From Tannerella forsythia (GTDB lineage: Bacteria > Bacteroidota > Bacteroidia > Bacteroidales > Tannerellaceae): a stretch of 41,555 nt of DNA. Both the position numbers and the translations under genes were made by a program. Below, one piece after another: positions 33,266-41,555 of the stretch. The notes under the pieces were generated by a model, which saw only the letters and a program-made list of their open reading frames with translations, searched no databases and was not told where the DNA came from. Positions within the stretch are counted from its first letter, which is position 1; each line of letters opens with the position of its first letter. The DNA is taken from contig NZ_RQYN01000042.1 in the NCBI RefSeq assembly GCF_003860135.1, positions 1-41,555 on the forward strand, read 5' to 3'.

Positions 33266-34483
33266 TTATAGCAGTAGCGAACTGTCGCCATAGCTGAGGA
33301 AACGGAAGTCGTGGTCGAGCGCGTAGTCGTAGATCGCTTTCCAGTCTCCTTTGACGAAGGCCGAGACGAGCAGCAGCAACGTGCTTTGCGGCTGGTGGAA
33401 ATTCGTAATCATACCACGCACGATTTTAAACTCATAGCCGGGCGCAAGGATAATCTGGGTAGCGGCGACGAGCCGGTCGACGCCCTGGCGATCAAGATGA
33501 TCCAGAAGATGTTGTAGCGCTTCGCGGACGGAGAGGCTGGGCACCTCATCCGTGTAGGGAGTCCATTGTCCGACGGTCGGAAGGATGGCCTGGTCGGTCG
33601 CTCCTGCTGTCGAGAGCCGGGCGCCGAGGTAGTAGAGGCTTTCGAGGGTGCGTACCGAAGTCGTTCCGACGGCAATGACAGGTCCTGACACGGTCATGAG
33701 TCGTTCGATTGTCTCGCGACTGACGGCGAAATGCTCCGTGTGCATCTCGTGCGATCCGATCGTCTCGCTCTTGACGGGCTTGAACGTACCGGCTCCTACA
33801 TGGAGCGTGACCTCTTCGCGTCCGATGCCTCGAGCATCCAGTTCGGCCAGCACTTCGGGCGTGAAATGAAGTCCCGCCGTAGGAGCCGCCACCGAGCCTT
33901 TGATACGCGAATAGACCGTCTGGTATGTTTGCAGGTCAGTCGGCTCCGTTTCGCGCCGCAGGTAGGGAGGGATGGGCAGTACACCGGCCGCTTCGAGCAC
34001 TTCGGCAAACGTATAGCGCGAATCGTCCCACCGAAACGTCACGAGGTAACTTGTGCCGTGTGTCTCTTTCCGCTCGGCCGTCAGCTGGACGGACTCCTCG
34101 CCGAGGTGTACCGTGTGAGTCAGCACACCGTCTTTCCACTTCTTCAGATTCCCGATGAGGCAATGCCAGCTACACTGCTCCGTTTGTTGAAATATTTGCG
34201 CATAGTCTGCCGGCTGGGCAGGTTCGAGGCAAAAGATTTCGATCTGTGCGCCTGTCGTTTTATGAAAGAGCAGTCTTGCCCGTATGACACGCGTATTGTT
34301 GAAGACAAGCAGGGCATCGGGCGGCAGCTCGTCAGGTAAGCGGTTGAAAGCCGTTTCGCCGATCTGTCCGCCGCGGTAGACGAGTAATTTCGACCGGTCG
34401 CGTTGCGGCAACGGGTATCGGGCAATCCGCTCGTCGGGGAGCGGATAGGCATAGTCGTCGATATGTATGTGTTGAGGTGTCAT
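33266..34483 (-). CDS. queA: S-adenosylmethionine:tRNA ribosyltransferase-isomerase
   Basis: This enzyme transfers the ribosyl part of S-adenosylmethionine to preQ1 at tRNA position 34, making epoxyqueuosine. Family motifs include YPLPDERIARYPLPQRDRSK, LVFNNTRVIRARL, SVAAPTAGLHFTPEVL, LHVGAGTFKPV and FHQPQSTLLLLV. The open frame extends to 34741, but homology starts at MTPQHIHIDDYAYPLP, so I place the start at 34483 (or the adjacent ATG at 34486), about 405 codons. A TACTTTTG box lies only about 20 bp upstream, so the leader is very short. The porE-like gene follows in the same direction. Confidence 0.95.
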   Translation of the reverse strand: MTPQHIHIDDYAYPLPDERIARYPLPQRDRSKLLVYRGGQIGETAFNRLPDELPPDALLVFNNTRVIRARLLFHKTTGAQIEIFCLEPAQPADYAQIFQQTEQCSWHCLIGNLKKWKDGVLTHTVHLGEESVQLTAERKETHGTSYLVTFRWDDSRYTFAEVLEAAGVLPIPPYLRRETEPTDLQTYQTVYSRIKGSVAAPTAGLHFTPEVLAELDARGIGREEVTLHVGAGTFKPVKSETIGSHEMHTEHFAVSRETIERLMTVSGPVIAVGTTSVRTLESLYYLGARLSTAGATDQAILPTVGQWTPYTDEVPSLSVREALQHLLDHLDRQGVDRLVAATQIILAPGYEFKIVRGMITNFHQPQSTLLLLVSAFVKGDWKAIYDYALDHDFRFLSYGDSSLLL

Positions 34484-34520
34484 CATTCCGGGAGGCAAAA
34501 GTACGAAATTCTTTGCGTCT

Positions 34521-34688
34521 TTATTTATTTTTGAAACGTATGGTTTGAATAATCTTTTTGAATTCCGGCAAGAATTCATCATATCGTTCCGGATTGTAAA
34601 TTTTTCCGCTGACAGGTAAAGGTATTTTGTACTGCGCGTACACAGAGCAGACGAACCGATCGTACGATGAGAGTATAGGTGTGGGCTT
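34521..34688 (-). pseudogene. Possible C-terminal remnant of an unidentified gene
   Basis: In the 355-bp gap between queA and the transglutaminase-like gene, one minus-strand frame reads SYDRFVCSVYAQYKIPLPVS and GKIYNPERYDEFLPEFKKII before stopping at 34521. It looks like a real protein end but has no good start and is cut by a stop at 34689-34691. The rest of the gap (34689-34775) shows nothing else. Confidence 0.35.
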
Positions 34689-34775
34689 TCATAATTATAC
34701 TGAAGATAGGCTCGCTTTAATGCGGTTGCCCTGAGAATCATCGGTACATTTATGGCATTATGCTGAAAATATTCG

Positions 34776-34783
34776 TACCTTTG
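34776..34783 (+). promoter_or_regulatory. -7 promoter element (TACCTTTG)
   Basis: TACCTTTG lies 55 bp before the ATG at 34839 and fits the TAnnTTTG box. No clear TTTG -33 box is present at the usual spacing. Confidence 0.55.
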
Positions 34784-34838
34784 TCCGATTTAATAACGTT
34801 TCCGGCGTAGCCGGAGCATAAATAAATAACTATTCACT

Positions 34839-37595
34839 ATGAAAACAAACCGAATGATTGCCGGAGCAATTATGATGATGTGTGTGGCTTTCGGATGTAA
34901 GAAGCCCGAACATTTTATCACTGATTCCGCCTACCGAGACCAAGTGTCGAAAGATTTCGATGCGAAGGCCGAGTTATTTGCCGACTCGTCTCTGTTTGCC
35001 GTTTTTGATACGGAGATGACTGTGCCCGAACGCGAGGCCATGCAGTTTCTGTATGCCTATATGCCGATGGGCGACATTGCCGACTACGACGGCCAATTTT
35101 ATCTGAAGAACGTTCGTTCGTCGTTTGCTGCACGCAAGGAGATGCCTTGGGGCAAAAATATTCCCGAAATGATTTTCCGTCATTTCGTGCTTCCCGTGCG
35201 AGTCAATAACGAAAATTTGGACGAGAGCAGGATGGTGTTTTACGAAGAGTTGAAAGATCGTGTGAAAGGCTTATCGTTGCGCGATGCCGTGTTGGAGGTC
35301 AATCACTGGTGCCACGAGAAAGTCGTTTACACGCCGTCGGATGCGCGCACCAGCTCGCCGCTTGCGTCAGTACGTACGGCGTATGGCCGTTGCGGTGAAG
35401 AGTCTACGTTTACGGTAGCTGCTCTGCGTTCGGTCGGCATACCTGCCCGTCAGGTATATACGCCTCGCTGGGCTCATACGGACGATAATCACGCGTGGGT
35501 CGAGGCATGGGTCGACGGCAAATGGTACTTTCTCGGTGCTTGCGAGCCGGAGCCTGTGCTTAACCTCGGATGGTTCAACGCTCCGGCATATCGCGGCATG
35601 CTGATGCACACCAAAGCTTTCGGGGCGTATAACGGGCCGGAAGAAGTGATGGAGCAGACGGCCTGTTATACGGAGATCAATGTCATCGATCATTATGCTC
35701 CGACCGGTAAGACGGTTGTGACGGTGACGGACAGCGATGGTAAACCGGTGGAAGATGCGCTGGTGGAATTTAAGTTGTATAACTATGCCGAGTTCTATTC
35801 CGTGGCACGCAAGAAGACCGATGAGAAAGGTCGATGCTCGCTCTCTGCCGGAAAAGGCGATATGCTTGTATGGGCCACGAAAGACGGACGGTTTGGGTAT
35901 CATAAGGTATCGTTCGGGAAAGATGATGAGGTGACGATTACGCTCGATAAGACACCGGGCGACACGGCAACTGTCGAACTCGATATCGTACCGCCGGTAG
36001 AAGGCACGATCGCTCCCGAGAGCGAGGTGACCGACCAGCAAAAAGAAGAAAACGCCCGCCGTATGCACGAGGAAGACGAGATTCGCAATCGCTATGTTGC
36101 GACTTTCTTTACGGACACGATGGCTGTTGCATTGGCGAAAGAACTCTCGGCTCCCGAGGGACTGAAGGAAATCATGCGGAAAAGTCGCGGGAATTATGCA
36201 GAGATAGAGAGATTCCTCCGCGAGTCGGTTAACCACAAAGGTCTCTATTCCGAGATGGCCGGAGCCGAACCCGGAAGCGTGCCGATTGAGGCGATCTTCC
36301 TGCTACATAGAATTTCCGAGAAAGATTTACGCGATACTCCCGCCGACGTCCTGCTCGATCATTTAGACAATACGCCGAAGATTCCGGAGAATCTTTACGA
36401 GATAGAGAAGACTATCTCTAAGGCTCCGTCGGAACTTGAGAGTCTCTTCTATTTCTTCGTTATGAATCCGCGTATATGGAATGAATATCTGACCCCTTAC
36501 AAGAAATTCTTCGCCAAACAGATTGACGCGTCGTTGGCGAAGGCGGCACAGGAAAACCCGCAAGCGTTAGTCGAATGGGTGAAGCAACATATTACCGTGC
36601 GCAACGATCTGAACCCGCAACGTATCCCGATGATGCCGATGGGGGTCTGGAAAGCGCGCATAGCCGATGCACATTCGCGCGATATCTTCTTTGTCGCTGT
36701 GGCACGTAGTCTGGGGATTCCCGCGCGTATCGAACCGGTCACCGGTAAGGTGCAATATTTCTGTCGCGGGTGGTTCGACGTCGATTTCGAGACGGCCACC
36801 GGTCAGGCGAATGTCCCGCAAGGGGAACTCTCGGCCGGTTACCGCCCGATCAAGGCACTCGACAATCCGAAGTATTATAGTCATTTCACGATTGCCCGGC
36901 TGAAGGACGACGCCCGGTTGCAGACGCTCAATTTTGAAACGGAAGCCGACATGGGGGCGGGCGATACGTGGAAAGATCTGTTGCAATCGCCTCGCTCGTT
37001 GCGGTTGGACGAAGGAAATTACCTGCTTGTCAGCGGGACGCGTATGGCCAGCGGGAAGGTGCTGGCGCGTCTGAACTTCTTCCCTGTCGAAGCGGATAAG
37101 AAAACGACGGTCGACCTTGTGATGCGTCACGACGATGCCGATATCCAAGTGATCGGAAACATCAACGCCGAAGCGAAGTATCGTACCGAGAAGGGCGAAG
37201 AAACAACGATTCTCAACACCACGGGACGCGGTTACTTCGTCATCGGTATTCTTGGTGCACGCCAGGAGCCGACGAATCACGCCATGCGCGATATCGCGAA
37301 GCTCAAAGCCGATTTCGAACAATGGAACCGCAGCATGATCTTGTTATTCAAGAATGAGCAGAATTTCAATCTCTTCGATCGGAATGAGTTCGGCGAGTTA
37401 CCTTCGACGATCACGCTCGGAACCGATGAGAGCGGTGAGATTTCGCGCATGATCACCGACGCGATGAAACTGTCGAACCCGGACAGCCTGCCGATCTTTA
37501 TCATTGCCGATACGTTCGGACGGGTCGTTTTCGTCTCACAGGGATATACCATCGGGCTGGGCGAACAGATGATGAAGGTGATTCATCAATTGTAA
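34839..37595 (+). CDS. Large transglutaminase-like lipoprotein
   Basis: This 918-aa lipoprotein (Cys20 in CVAFGC) has a papain-like transglutaminase core. The nucleophile Cys185 is in YGRCGEES, His218 is in DDNHAWVEAW, and the third position is Glu236 (GACEPEP) instead of the usual Asp. A beta domain follows (about 295-375). A second, degenerate transglutaminase-like unit lies near 585-660 (HSRDIFFVAVARSLGIPARI) and lacks the cysteine. The C-terminal 110 residues resemble a thioredoxin fold without a CxxC. These proteins act at the envelope as proteases, peptidases or cross-linkers; the actual reaction is not known. It is probably a single-gene unit with its own promoter. Confidence 0.85.
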   Translation: MKTNRMIAGAIMMMCVAFGCKKPEHFITDSAYRDQVSKDFDAKAELFADSSLFAVFDTEMTVPEREAMQFLYAYMPMGDIADYDGQFYLKNVRSSFAARKEMPWGKNIPEMIFRHFVLPVRVNNENLDESRMVFYEELKDRVKGLSLRDAVLEVNHWCHEKVVYTPSDARTSSPLASVRTAYGRCGEESTFTVAALRSVGIPARQVYTPRWAHTDDNHAWVEAWVDGKWYFLGACEPEPVLNLGWFNAPAYRGMLMHTKAFGAYNGPEEVMEQTACYTEINVIDHYAPTGKTVVTVTDSDGKPVEDALVEFKLYNYAEFYSVARKKTDEKGRCSLSAGKGDMLVWATKDGRFGYHKVSFGKDDEVTITLDKTPGDTATVELDIVPPVEGTIAPESEVTDQQKEENARRMHEEDEIRNRYVATFFTDTMAVALAKELSAPEGLKEIMRKSRGNYAEIERFLRESVNHKGLYSEMAGAEPGSVPIEAIFLLHRISEKDLRDTPADVLLDHLDNTPKIPENLYEIEKTISKAPSELESLFYFFVMNPRIWNEYLTPYKKFFAKQIDASLAKAAQENPQALVEWVKQHITVRNDLNPQRIPMMPMGVWKARIADAHSRDIFFVAVARSLGIPARIEPVTGKVQYFCRGWFDVDFETATGQANVPQGELSAGYRPIKALDNPKYYSHFTIARLKDDARLQTLNFETEADMGAGDTWKDLLQSPRSLRLDEGNYLLVSGTRMASGKVLARLNFFPVEADKKTTVDLVMRHDDADIQVIGNINAEAKYRTEKGEETTILNTTGRGYFVIGILGARQEPTNHAMRDIAKLKADFEQWNRSMILLFKNEQNFNLFDRNEFGELPSTITLGTDESGEISRMITDAMKLSNPDSLPIFIIADTFGRVVFVSQGYTIGLGEQMMKVIHQL

Positions 37596-37597
37596 AA

Positions 37598-38163
37598 GTG
37601 CTTCGGACGTTTTATTGTTTAGCCGTCAGCGGTCAGCCCCTTCGGGTGTTGAGTTGTTTAATTGTTGAGTTGTCAGTCAGCAGTCAGCGTTCGGTATGCC
37701 GCGTAGCGGGCAAACCTTGTGTTCGCCCGCGATGGCGTGGATATGAACCCCCCCCTCCCCCCCCCCTTCAAAGGGGGGAGAGCGGAGCGAAGGGGGATGT
37801 CATCCCTTTAAAGGGGGAAAGCGTGGTACAGGCCGAACCATGTACCCGGAAAATAATCATTGAAAAACAGCCCCGCAGGGGTGCGTTAATTCAGCCCCAT
37901 GTGTAGCGAAGCGAAGCGTTGGGGAAAAAGAATACCCACGGAGGGCTGTAAGCCTGATATAAAATGTCGATTTGTTGAATCGTTGAGATGTTTTGCTTAA
38001 ACAAACGTGCGTACTTTCCGTAACTTTTGCGTTCCTTGCCGTTATTTTACCACCAAGTTCGCAATGGATGACGCAAAGGGCGCAAAAAAACAGGCGAAAT
38101 AGTTGCATCTTATCAAAAAAACATTTATACCTTTGTCGTACCATAACAAAAAAATATAAGACT
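37598..38163. other. Repeat-rich intergenic region upstream of the exported-protein cassette
   Basis: No convincing gene. It holds GTCAGC/GTTGAGTTG-type dispersed repeats (37625-37700), long C-runs (37750-37770) with complementary G-runs nearby, GCCCCGCAGGGG-like palindromic DNA near 37870, and at the end a TACCTTTG -7 box (38128-38135) about 30 bp before a small open frame. Similar GTTGAGTTG and CTGACAACTGA sequences recur at 41225-41390. Confidence 0.7.
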
Positions 38164-38292
38164 ATGAAAAAACAACCGATACCCCACCCCACAAGCCGAT
38201 GCGCCTCGCAAACCGCACCGGAGGCGCAGCGTAAAAGAAATATCCGGAACGCGAAAAACAATTACGAACTTAAAAAAAACAGAAAAACATGA
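38164..38292 (+). CDS. Small open frame overlapping the next gene's start (possible leader peptide)
   Basis: This 42-codon frame begins MKKQPIPHPTSRCASQTAPE about 28 bp after a TACCTTTG box, and its stop (TGA 38290-38292) overlaps the ATG at 38289. It is basic and proline-rich with no known domain. Placement suggests translational coupling to the following gene, but it could be chance. Confidence 0.3.
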   Translation: MKKQPIPHPTSRCASQTAPEAQRKRNIRNAKNNYELKKNRKT

Positions 38293-38308
38293 AAAGAAAA
38301 TTATTTTA

Positions 38309-38992
38309 TTGTTGATGGTATTTTGCCCGATAGGTATTTTCGGACAAACATGGGACTATCCCGTTAAACCGGGAACGGAAGAGTGGAAGAAGATGGATTA
38401 TCAGGAAAAAGTGCAACGTTCCCAGCCTTCAAGTGAAATTCTGAAAAATATGAATACAAAAGAACTTCTTGACTGCTGTCTGGAATATCCTTTTAATAGG
38501 GATATATTGCTTTTCAATAATCCAAATGAAAGGTTCTTAGACGTCTTTAACAATTCGGCTGTTTGGAAAGAATTTATTTCAAGAAAGGATGCTTTTGCCG
38601 TATTTAGCAAATTCTATACCAGAAAATCATTGGATGATATTGCTAAAATTACAAATGAAAATATTCGAAACAGTGAAAGGTTTCAATTATATTTTTTGGA
38701 AAAAGTCGTTGCGGAAACATCTTTTATCGATAATCTTTCAATCTCTGACAAGAAAAATCTGATGCGCATTATTCTGAATGTACATCTTGAAAAAAGAAAG
38801 TATCCTGATGAGTATGTAGGATTTGCTTATAATTCGTCATTGTCGGCACTTTATAGAGTGCTTCCAAGCGAACCCAAAGGGATAAGAAAGAATCCGGAGA
38901 AAGTTAAATCCTTAACAAATAACGAAAGATTCATTAATAATTCATTGGATAGAGAAATCATTGTATCTGTCCAAAACTTTTTATTACGATGA
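38309..38992 (+). CDS. Exported hypothetical protein (paralogue A), signal peptide probably frameshifted
   Basis: The usable frame starts at a TTG (38309) or ATG (38312) inside what should be a signal peptide. Reading upstream in the same frame gives KKIILLLMVFCPIGIFGQ, and the nearby ATG at 38289 is one base out of frame. Adding one A to its A-run would give MKKKIILLLMVFCPIGIFGQ. The mature part has PGTEEWKKMDYQEKVQRSQP and EILKNMNTKELLDCCLEYPF. It is a paralogue of the next gene, with which it overlaps (ATGA). Function unknown. Confidence 0.65.
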   Translation: MLMVFCPIGIFGQTWDYPVKPGTEEWKKMDYQEKVQRSQPSSEILKNMNTKELLDCCLEYPFNRDILLFNNPNERFLDVFNNSAVWKEFISRKDAFAVFSKFYTRKSLDDIAKITNENIRNSERFQLYFLEKVVAETSFIDNLSISDKKNLMRIILNVHLEKRKYPDEYVGFAYNSSLSALYRVLPSEPKGIRKNPEKVKSLTNNERFINNSLDREIIVSVQNFLLR

Positions 38993-39777
38993 AAAAGACT
39001 GTTATTCTATTCTTTTTAATGTCTGTCTTTTGCTTCTCGTGCAATAAAGATGAAATCAATAAGGATAAAATTGACATTGAGAAAAAAGACTGCACAGCGG
39101 CTTTCGGTACGAAAGGACTAACATTGTATACATTCAATCCATTCACAGCGGAAGAATGGAAGAAAACAGATCATAACGAACTGATTCGGAGAAGGCAGAT
39201 ACCCGATGATTTTTTGAAGAAAATGAATACGCACGAGCTGTTTGTTCAGTTTATTCACATGGATATGGCTAAAGATGCTCTTTTGTTTAATACGAATCAA
39301 CAAGGATTCCGTAGAATCATTGATCTATATAACATGTTGCAGGAGTTATACAAACGGGATGACACACCCGATTATTTTATCCGGAAACTTCAAGAGGTGA
39401 ATATCAAAGAAGTGAAGAACAACGAATGTCATTTTCATTATCTTTGTTTGCGGATGCTGTCGGCACAAAAGGAAGTCATCGGAAAAATGAATAAATCTCA
39501 GACATTGAATTATATCAATACCGTATCACAGATAATAACAGAGATCGCTGAATTGTCTTTTACGGATCCGAACTGGCAAACTCTTTCATCTTATGACTTT
39601 GAAATGATTGGACATGGAAATATCATGATCAAATACGAATATCCGCCATTCATGGAACTTATGCAATCGAATAAAAAAGTCCGCCTGTATATGGATGGGG
39701 TTATTCCATTGGACAAAGAATTAATCGGATTGATCGAAAATTGCATGATGAAGTTTTACAAACAATTAAACAGCTAA
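38989..39777 (+). CDS. Hypothetical lipoprotein (paralogue B)
   Basis: This 262-aa lipoprotein (Cys18; CFSCNKDE with acidic-lysine export-type residues) starts four bases inside the previous gene. It shares with it the blocks EEWKK, FLKKMNTHELFVQFIHMDMA, KDALLFNTNQQGF and a following helix, so the two are tandem duplicates that differ in anchoring: A is soluble or secreted, B is lipidated. No recognised domain. The T9SS cargo gene follows after 5 bp. Confidence 0.75.
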   Translation: MKKTVILFFLMSVFCFSCNKDEINKDKIDIEKKDCTAAFGTKGLTLYTFNPFTAEEWKKTDHNELIRRRQIPDDFLKKMNTHELFVQFIHMDMAKDALLFNTNQQGFRRIIDLYNMLQELYKRDDTPDYFIRKLQEVNIKEVKNNECHFHYLCLRMLSAQKEVIGKMNKSQTLNYINTVSQIITEIAELSFTDPNWQTLSSYDFEMIGHGNIMIKYEYPPFMELMQSNKKVRLYMDGVIPLDKELIGLIENCMMKFYKQLNS

Positions 39778-39782
39778 AGAAA

Positions 39783-41171
39783 ATGAAAAAGATATATATA
39801 ATTATACTACAAGTTTTATTCCTGATTTTTAACGGTAAAGTAGTTATTCAAGCCCAACAGTGTTTTGATTTTTATAGGCCAACTCCTAATGGTACGAATG
39901 TAAAGGCATGCGAAGGAGGAGGACACTCACCCTTTGAAATACAACAGGCCGATATTCAATCACGAACATATGCTATAGAAGTATTGTAGTGAGGAACAGA
40001 TAGTTATAACTGTCATGCCTATGCTTGGCATGTAAGCGAAGGAGGTGATAAGGTTTGGATTAATAATATGAATAACGAAGCTCATAATGTGGACAATTAC
40101 TGGTTGGATAACAGCTATTTTGAAGTTCCTTTTCTATCCGGAGTTGCAAATTTAAAAGTTTTTTATGGTTCAACCTATTTTGGAAATGATCATTCAGCTG
40201 TTACGACTACCGATCCCAATGTTTTTATATCTAAAATGGGATGTGGTGCTTTAGTAAAACATTATAAGAATAATTCTCCTTATGATCATTCAAATTTGAA
40301 ATATTATATTCGGACACCTTCTATCTCCGGTCCCACGTCGGTCTGCGACCAGACCGCCTATACGATAAACAATCTGCCGGCAGGAGCTACGGTACGGTGG
40401 AGTATAAAAGAAGGGCTTAACAGAGGATTTTCAATATCGCCTCAAGGCGTTTTGTCTGCTTCTGTGCAAACGGCCATCTATGGTGCCCCCATAGTGATTC
40501 AGGCTGCTATTGAATATCCGGGCACACCGGAGATTAAATTAACCAAAAGCATCTCCACGATGCCTGAAAAGATTTTATTCTCCGTAAATGCAACCTATAT
40601 GAGTGGTAATTACGTAAATCCGCAATTATTACATGTAACGATTTCCGGAGCATCTCATGATATTTGCCCTCCGGGACAATACCGTTACATGGTAAACGGA
40701 CATCCGGCGGTCGGCTACGAAAATGGGATGACGGTGGATTTGAGCTCGTCCGAAATCCGTTCAGACTTTTACCTGGCATTGCAGGATTATCCGCCTGATT
40801 TCATCTCTTCCGGAGAACTGGAGTTAAAGATTCTTTTTACTCCCCGGAATCCAAATTCGCAGTCTGTTTCCGGAACCAATGGATGTATCATTGCCAACAT
40901 GCGGAGGTCTTTCTCTCTCTCGCCCAACCCTACCACGGACGTAGTGACCTTGCAGTTGATGGAGACGGACGAGGTCAGCGGATTAAGCGTGCTCTCGACC
41001 GACAGAAGTACCTACGAAATCCAGCTCTGGAGCGGTATGACGATGCTGCGCTCGTTCCGGACCGATGAGCCGACATTCCAAATCCCGATGGCCGGACTGC
41101 CGGCAGGACTGTACTTCGTGCGCGTGATCAAAGACGGACAGACGTATACGCAGAAGTTGATTAAAAAGTGA
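39783..41171 (+). pseudogene. T9SS cargo protein gene interrupted by TAG TGA
   Basis: The ATG at 39783 gives a signal peptide (MKKIYIIILQVLFLIFNGKV, cut near IQAQ). The frame reaches two adjacent stop codons, TAG and TGA, at 39987-39992, then continues in the same frame for 1.1 kb. The part after the stops opens GTDSYNCHAYAWHVSEGG, a Cys-His segment. An Ig-like domain follows (about 40320-40500) and a type A T9SS sorting domain ends the protein (LSPNPTTDVVTLQL, LPAGLYFVRVIKDGQTY, final KLIKK). A downstream ATG at 40068 cannot make an exported protein. It is either a recent pseudogene, a sequencing error or stop readthrough. Confidence 0.8.
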
Positions 41172-41555
41172 GTGAAAAGTGAAAAACGAAAAGTGAAGAG
41201 TGAAAAACGAAAAGTGATGCCTTTCGGACGTTGAGATGTTGAATAGAACAATTACGAATGACAAATTACGATGCCCTGCGGGGTGTTGAATTGTGGAGTT
41301 GTTGAGCTGACAACTGACCGCCAAACAACAAACACCTAAACGAATCAACGTCCGAAGGACTGACCGCTGAAAGCTGACTGCCGAACGCTAACAAACCATA
41401 CTTGTCATAACTTGTGCAACTTGTGGTTAAATCTGATGGCTGACCACTGACTACTGATTGCTAACCGGTTGATAGTATGCTCCAAAAGTAGTTCCGAGGT
41501 CGTCGGTGAGTAGTTCCGAGCTTGTCGGCAGGTATTTCGGAAATACTTAACGGGT
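41172..41555. other. Repeat-rich gene-free end of window
   Basis: No gene seen. It holds a GTGAAAAACGAAAAGTGA-type tandem repeat (about 41169-41218), dispersed GTTGAGTTGTTGAGCTGACA-like repeats (41280-41400) similar to those at 37625-37700, and a 22-bp unit beginning AGTAGTTCCGAG repeated at 41487-41508 and 41509-41530 with a partial third copy. Confidence 0.75.

Noticed and set aside
41020-41171. KLIKK-type secreted protease of Tannerella
   Set aside because: The C-terminus does end in KLIKK, but no protease domain precedes it; the ending is shared by many T9SS cargo proteins.

Overview
The window is Bacteroidota chromosome, most likely order Bacteroidales and perhaps close to Tannerellaceae. 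The supporting evidence is TAnnTTTG-type promoters (one perfect TTTG-N19-TATCTTTG), a 942-aa TonB-dependent receptor, a hybrid two-component system with a periplasmic propeller, a PorE-type lipoprotein, and a type IX secretion (T9SS) C-terminal domain that ends in KLIKK. The genus is an inference from gene content only.

Region 1 (1-11.7 kb) is a nutrient-acquisition locus on the + strand. It starts with the 3' part of a GH2 beta-galactosidase-like enzyme. A tight gene series follows: TonB-dependent receptor, two paralogous beta-helix surface lipoproteins, a purple-acid-phosphatase-like metallophosphoesterase and a clan GH-D (alpha-galactosidase-like) hydrolase. There is no SusD, so the beta-helix lipoproteins may be the receptor's surface partners. 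Together the genes suggest uptake of a galactose-containing, possibly phosphorylated, ligand.

Region 2 (11.5-16.7 kb) is the most unusual part. The 3' end of the GH-D gene and its downstream region occur twice as about 300-bp direct repeats, at 11509-11808 and 16415-16727. They bracket an AT-rich foreign island that starts with an IS30 transposase remnant. The island is a run of small soluble proteins resembling polymorphic-toxin immunity proteins (DUF2004/DUF2262-like, a CbrC-family protein, a TPR-like protein and several unknowns), with broken gene remnants between them and no toxin or secretion gene. Several genes have strong Shine-Dalgarno sites, which is unusual for Bacteroidota. I read it as an orphan, acquired immunity array. 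Both repeat copies carry their own frameshifting deletion between short direct repeats.

Region 3 (16.7-25.7 kb) is a patchwork of small regulator-plus-enzyme modules. A TetR-alpha/beta hydrolase-CPBP protease-hydrolase operon is followed by three consecutive AraC-VOC modules (the third AraC gene survives only as its tail), then a Crp/Fnr regulator, an NTF2-like protein and a TfoX-N protein. The two intact AraC genes share a 39-bp promoter/operator block. REP-like palindromes and stray copies of the 5' end of the gene at 25759 lie at both ends of the AraC-VOC block.

Region 4 (25.7-37.6 kb) returns to higher GC and core-type genes: a conserved hypothetical protein, a 1356-aa hybrid two-component regulator, doxX, a porE-like gene, queA and a large transglutaminase-like lipoprotein.

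Region 5 (37.6-41.5 kb) is a repeat-rich, AT-rich cassette. It holds two paralogous exported proteins of unknown function, the first with a suspected frameshift in its signal peptide. A T9SS cargo gene follows, interrupted by two adjacent in-frame stop codons. Similar dispersed intergenic repeats flank the cassette on both sides.
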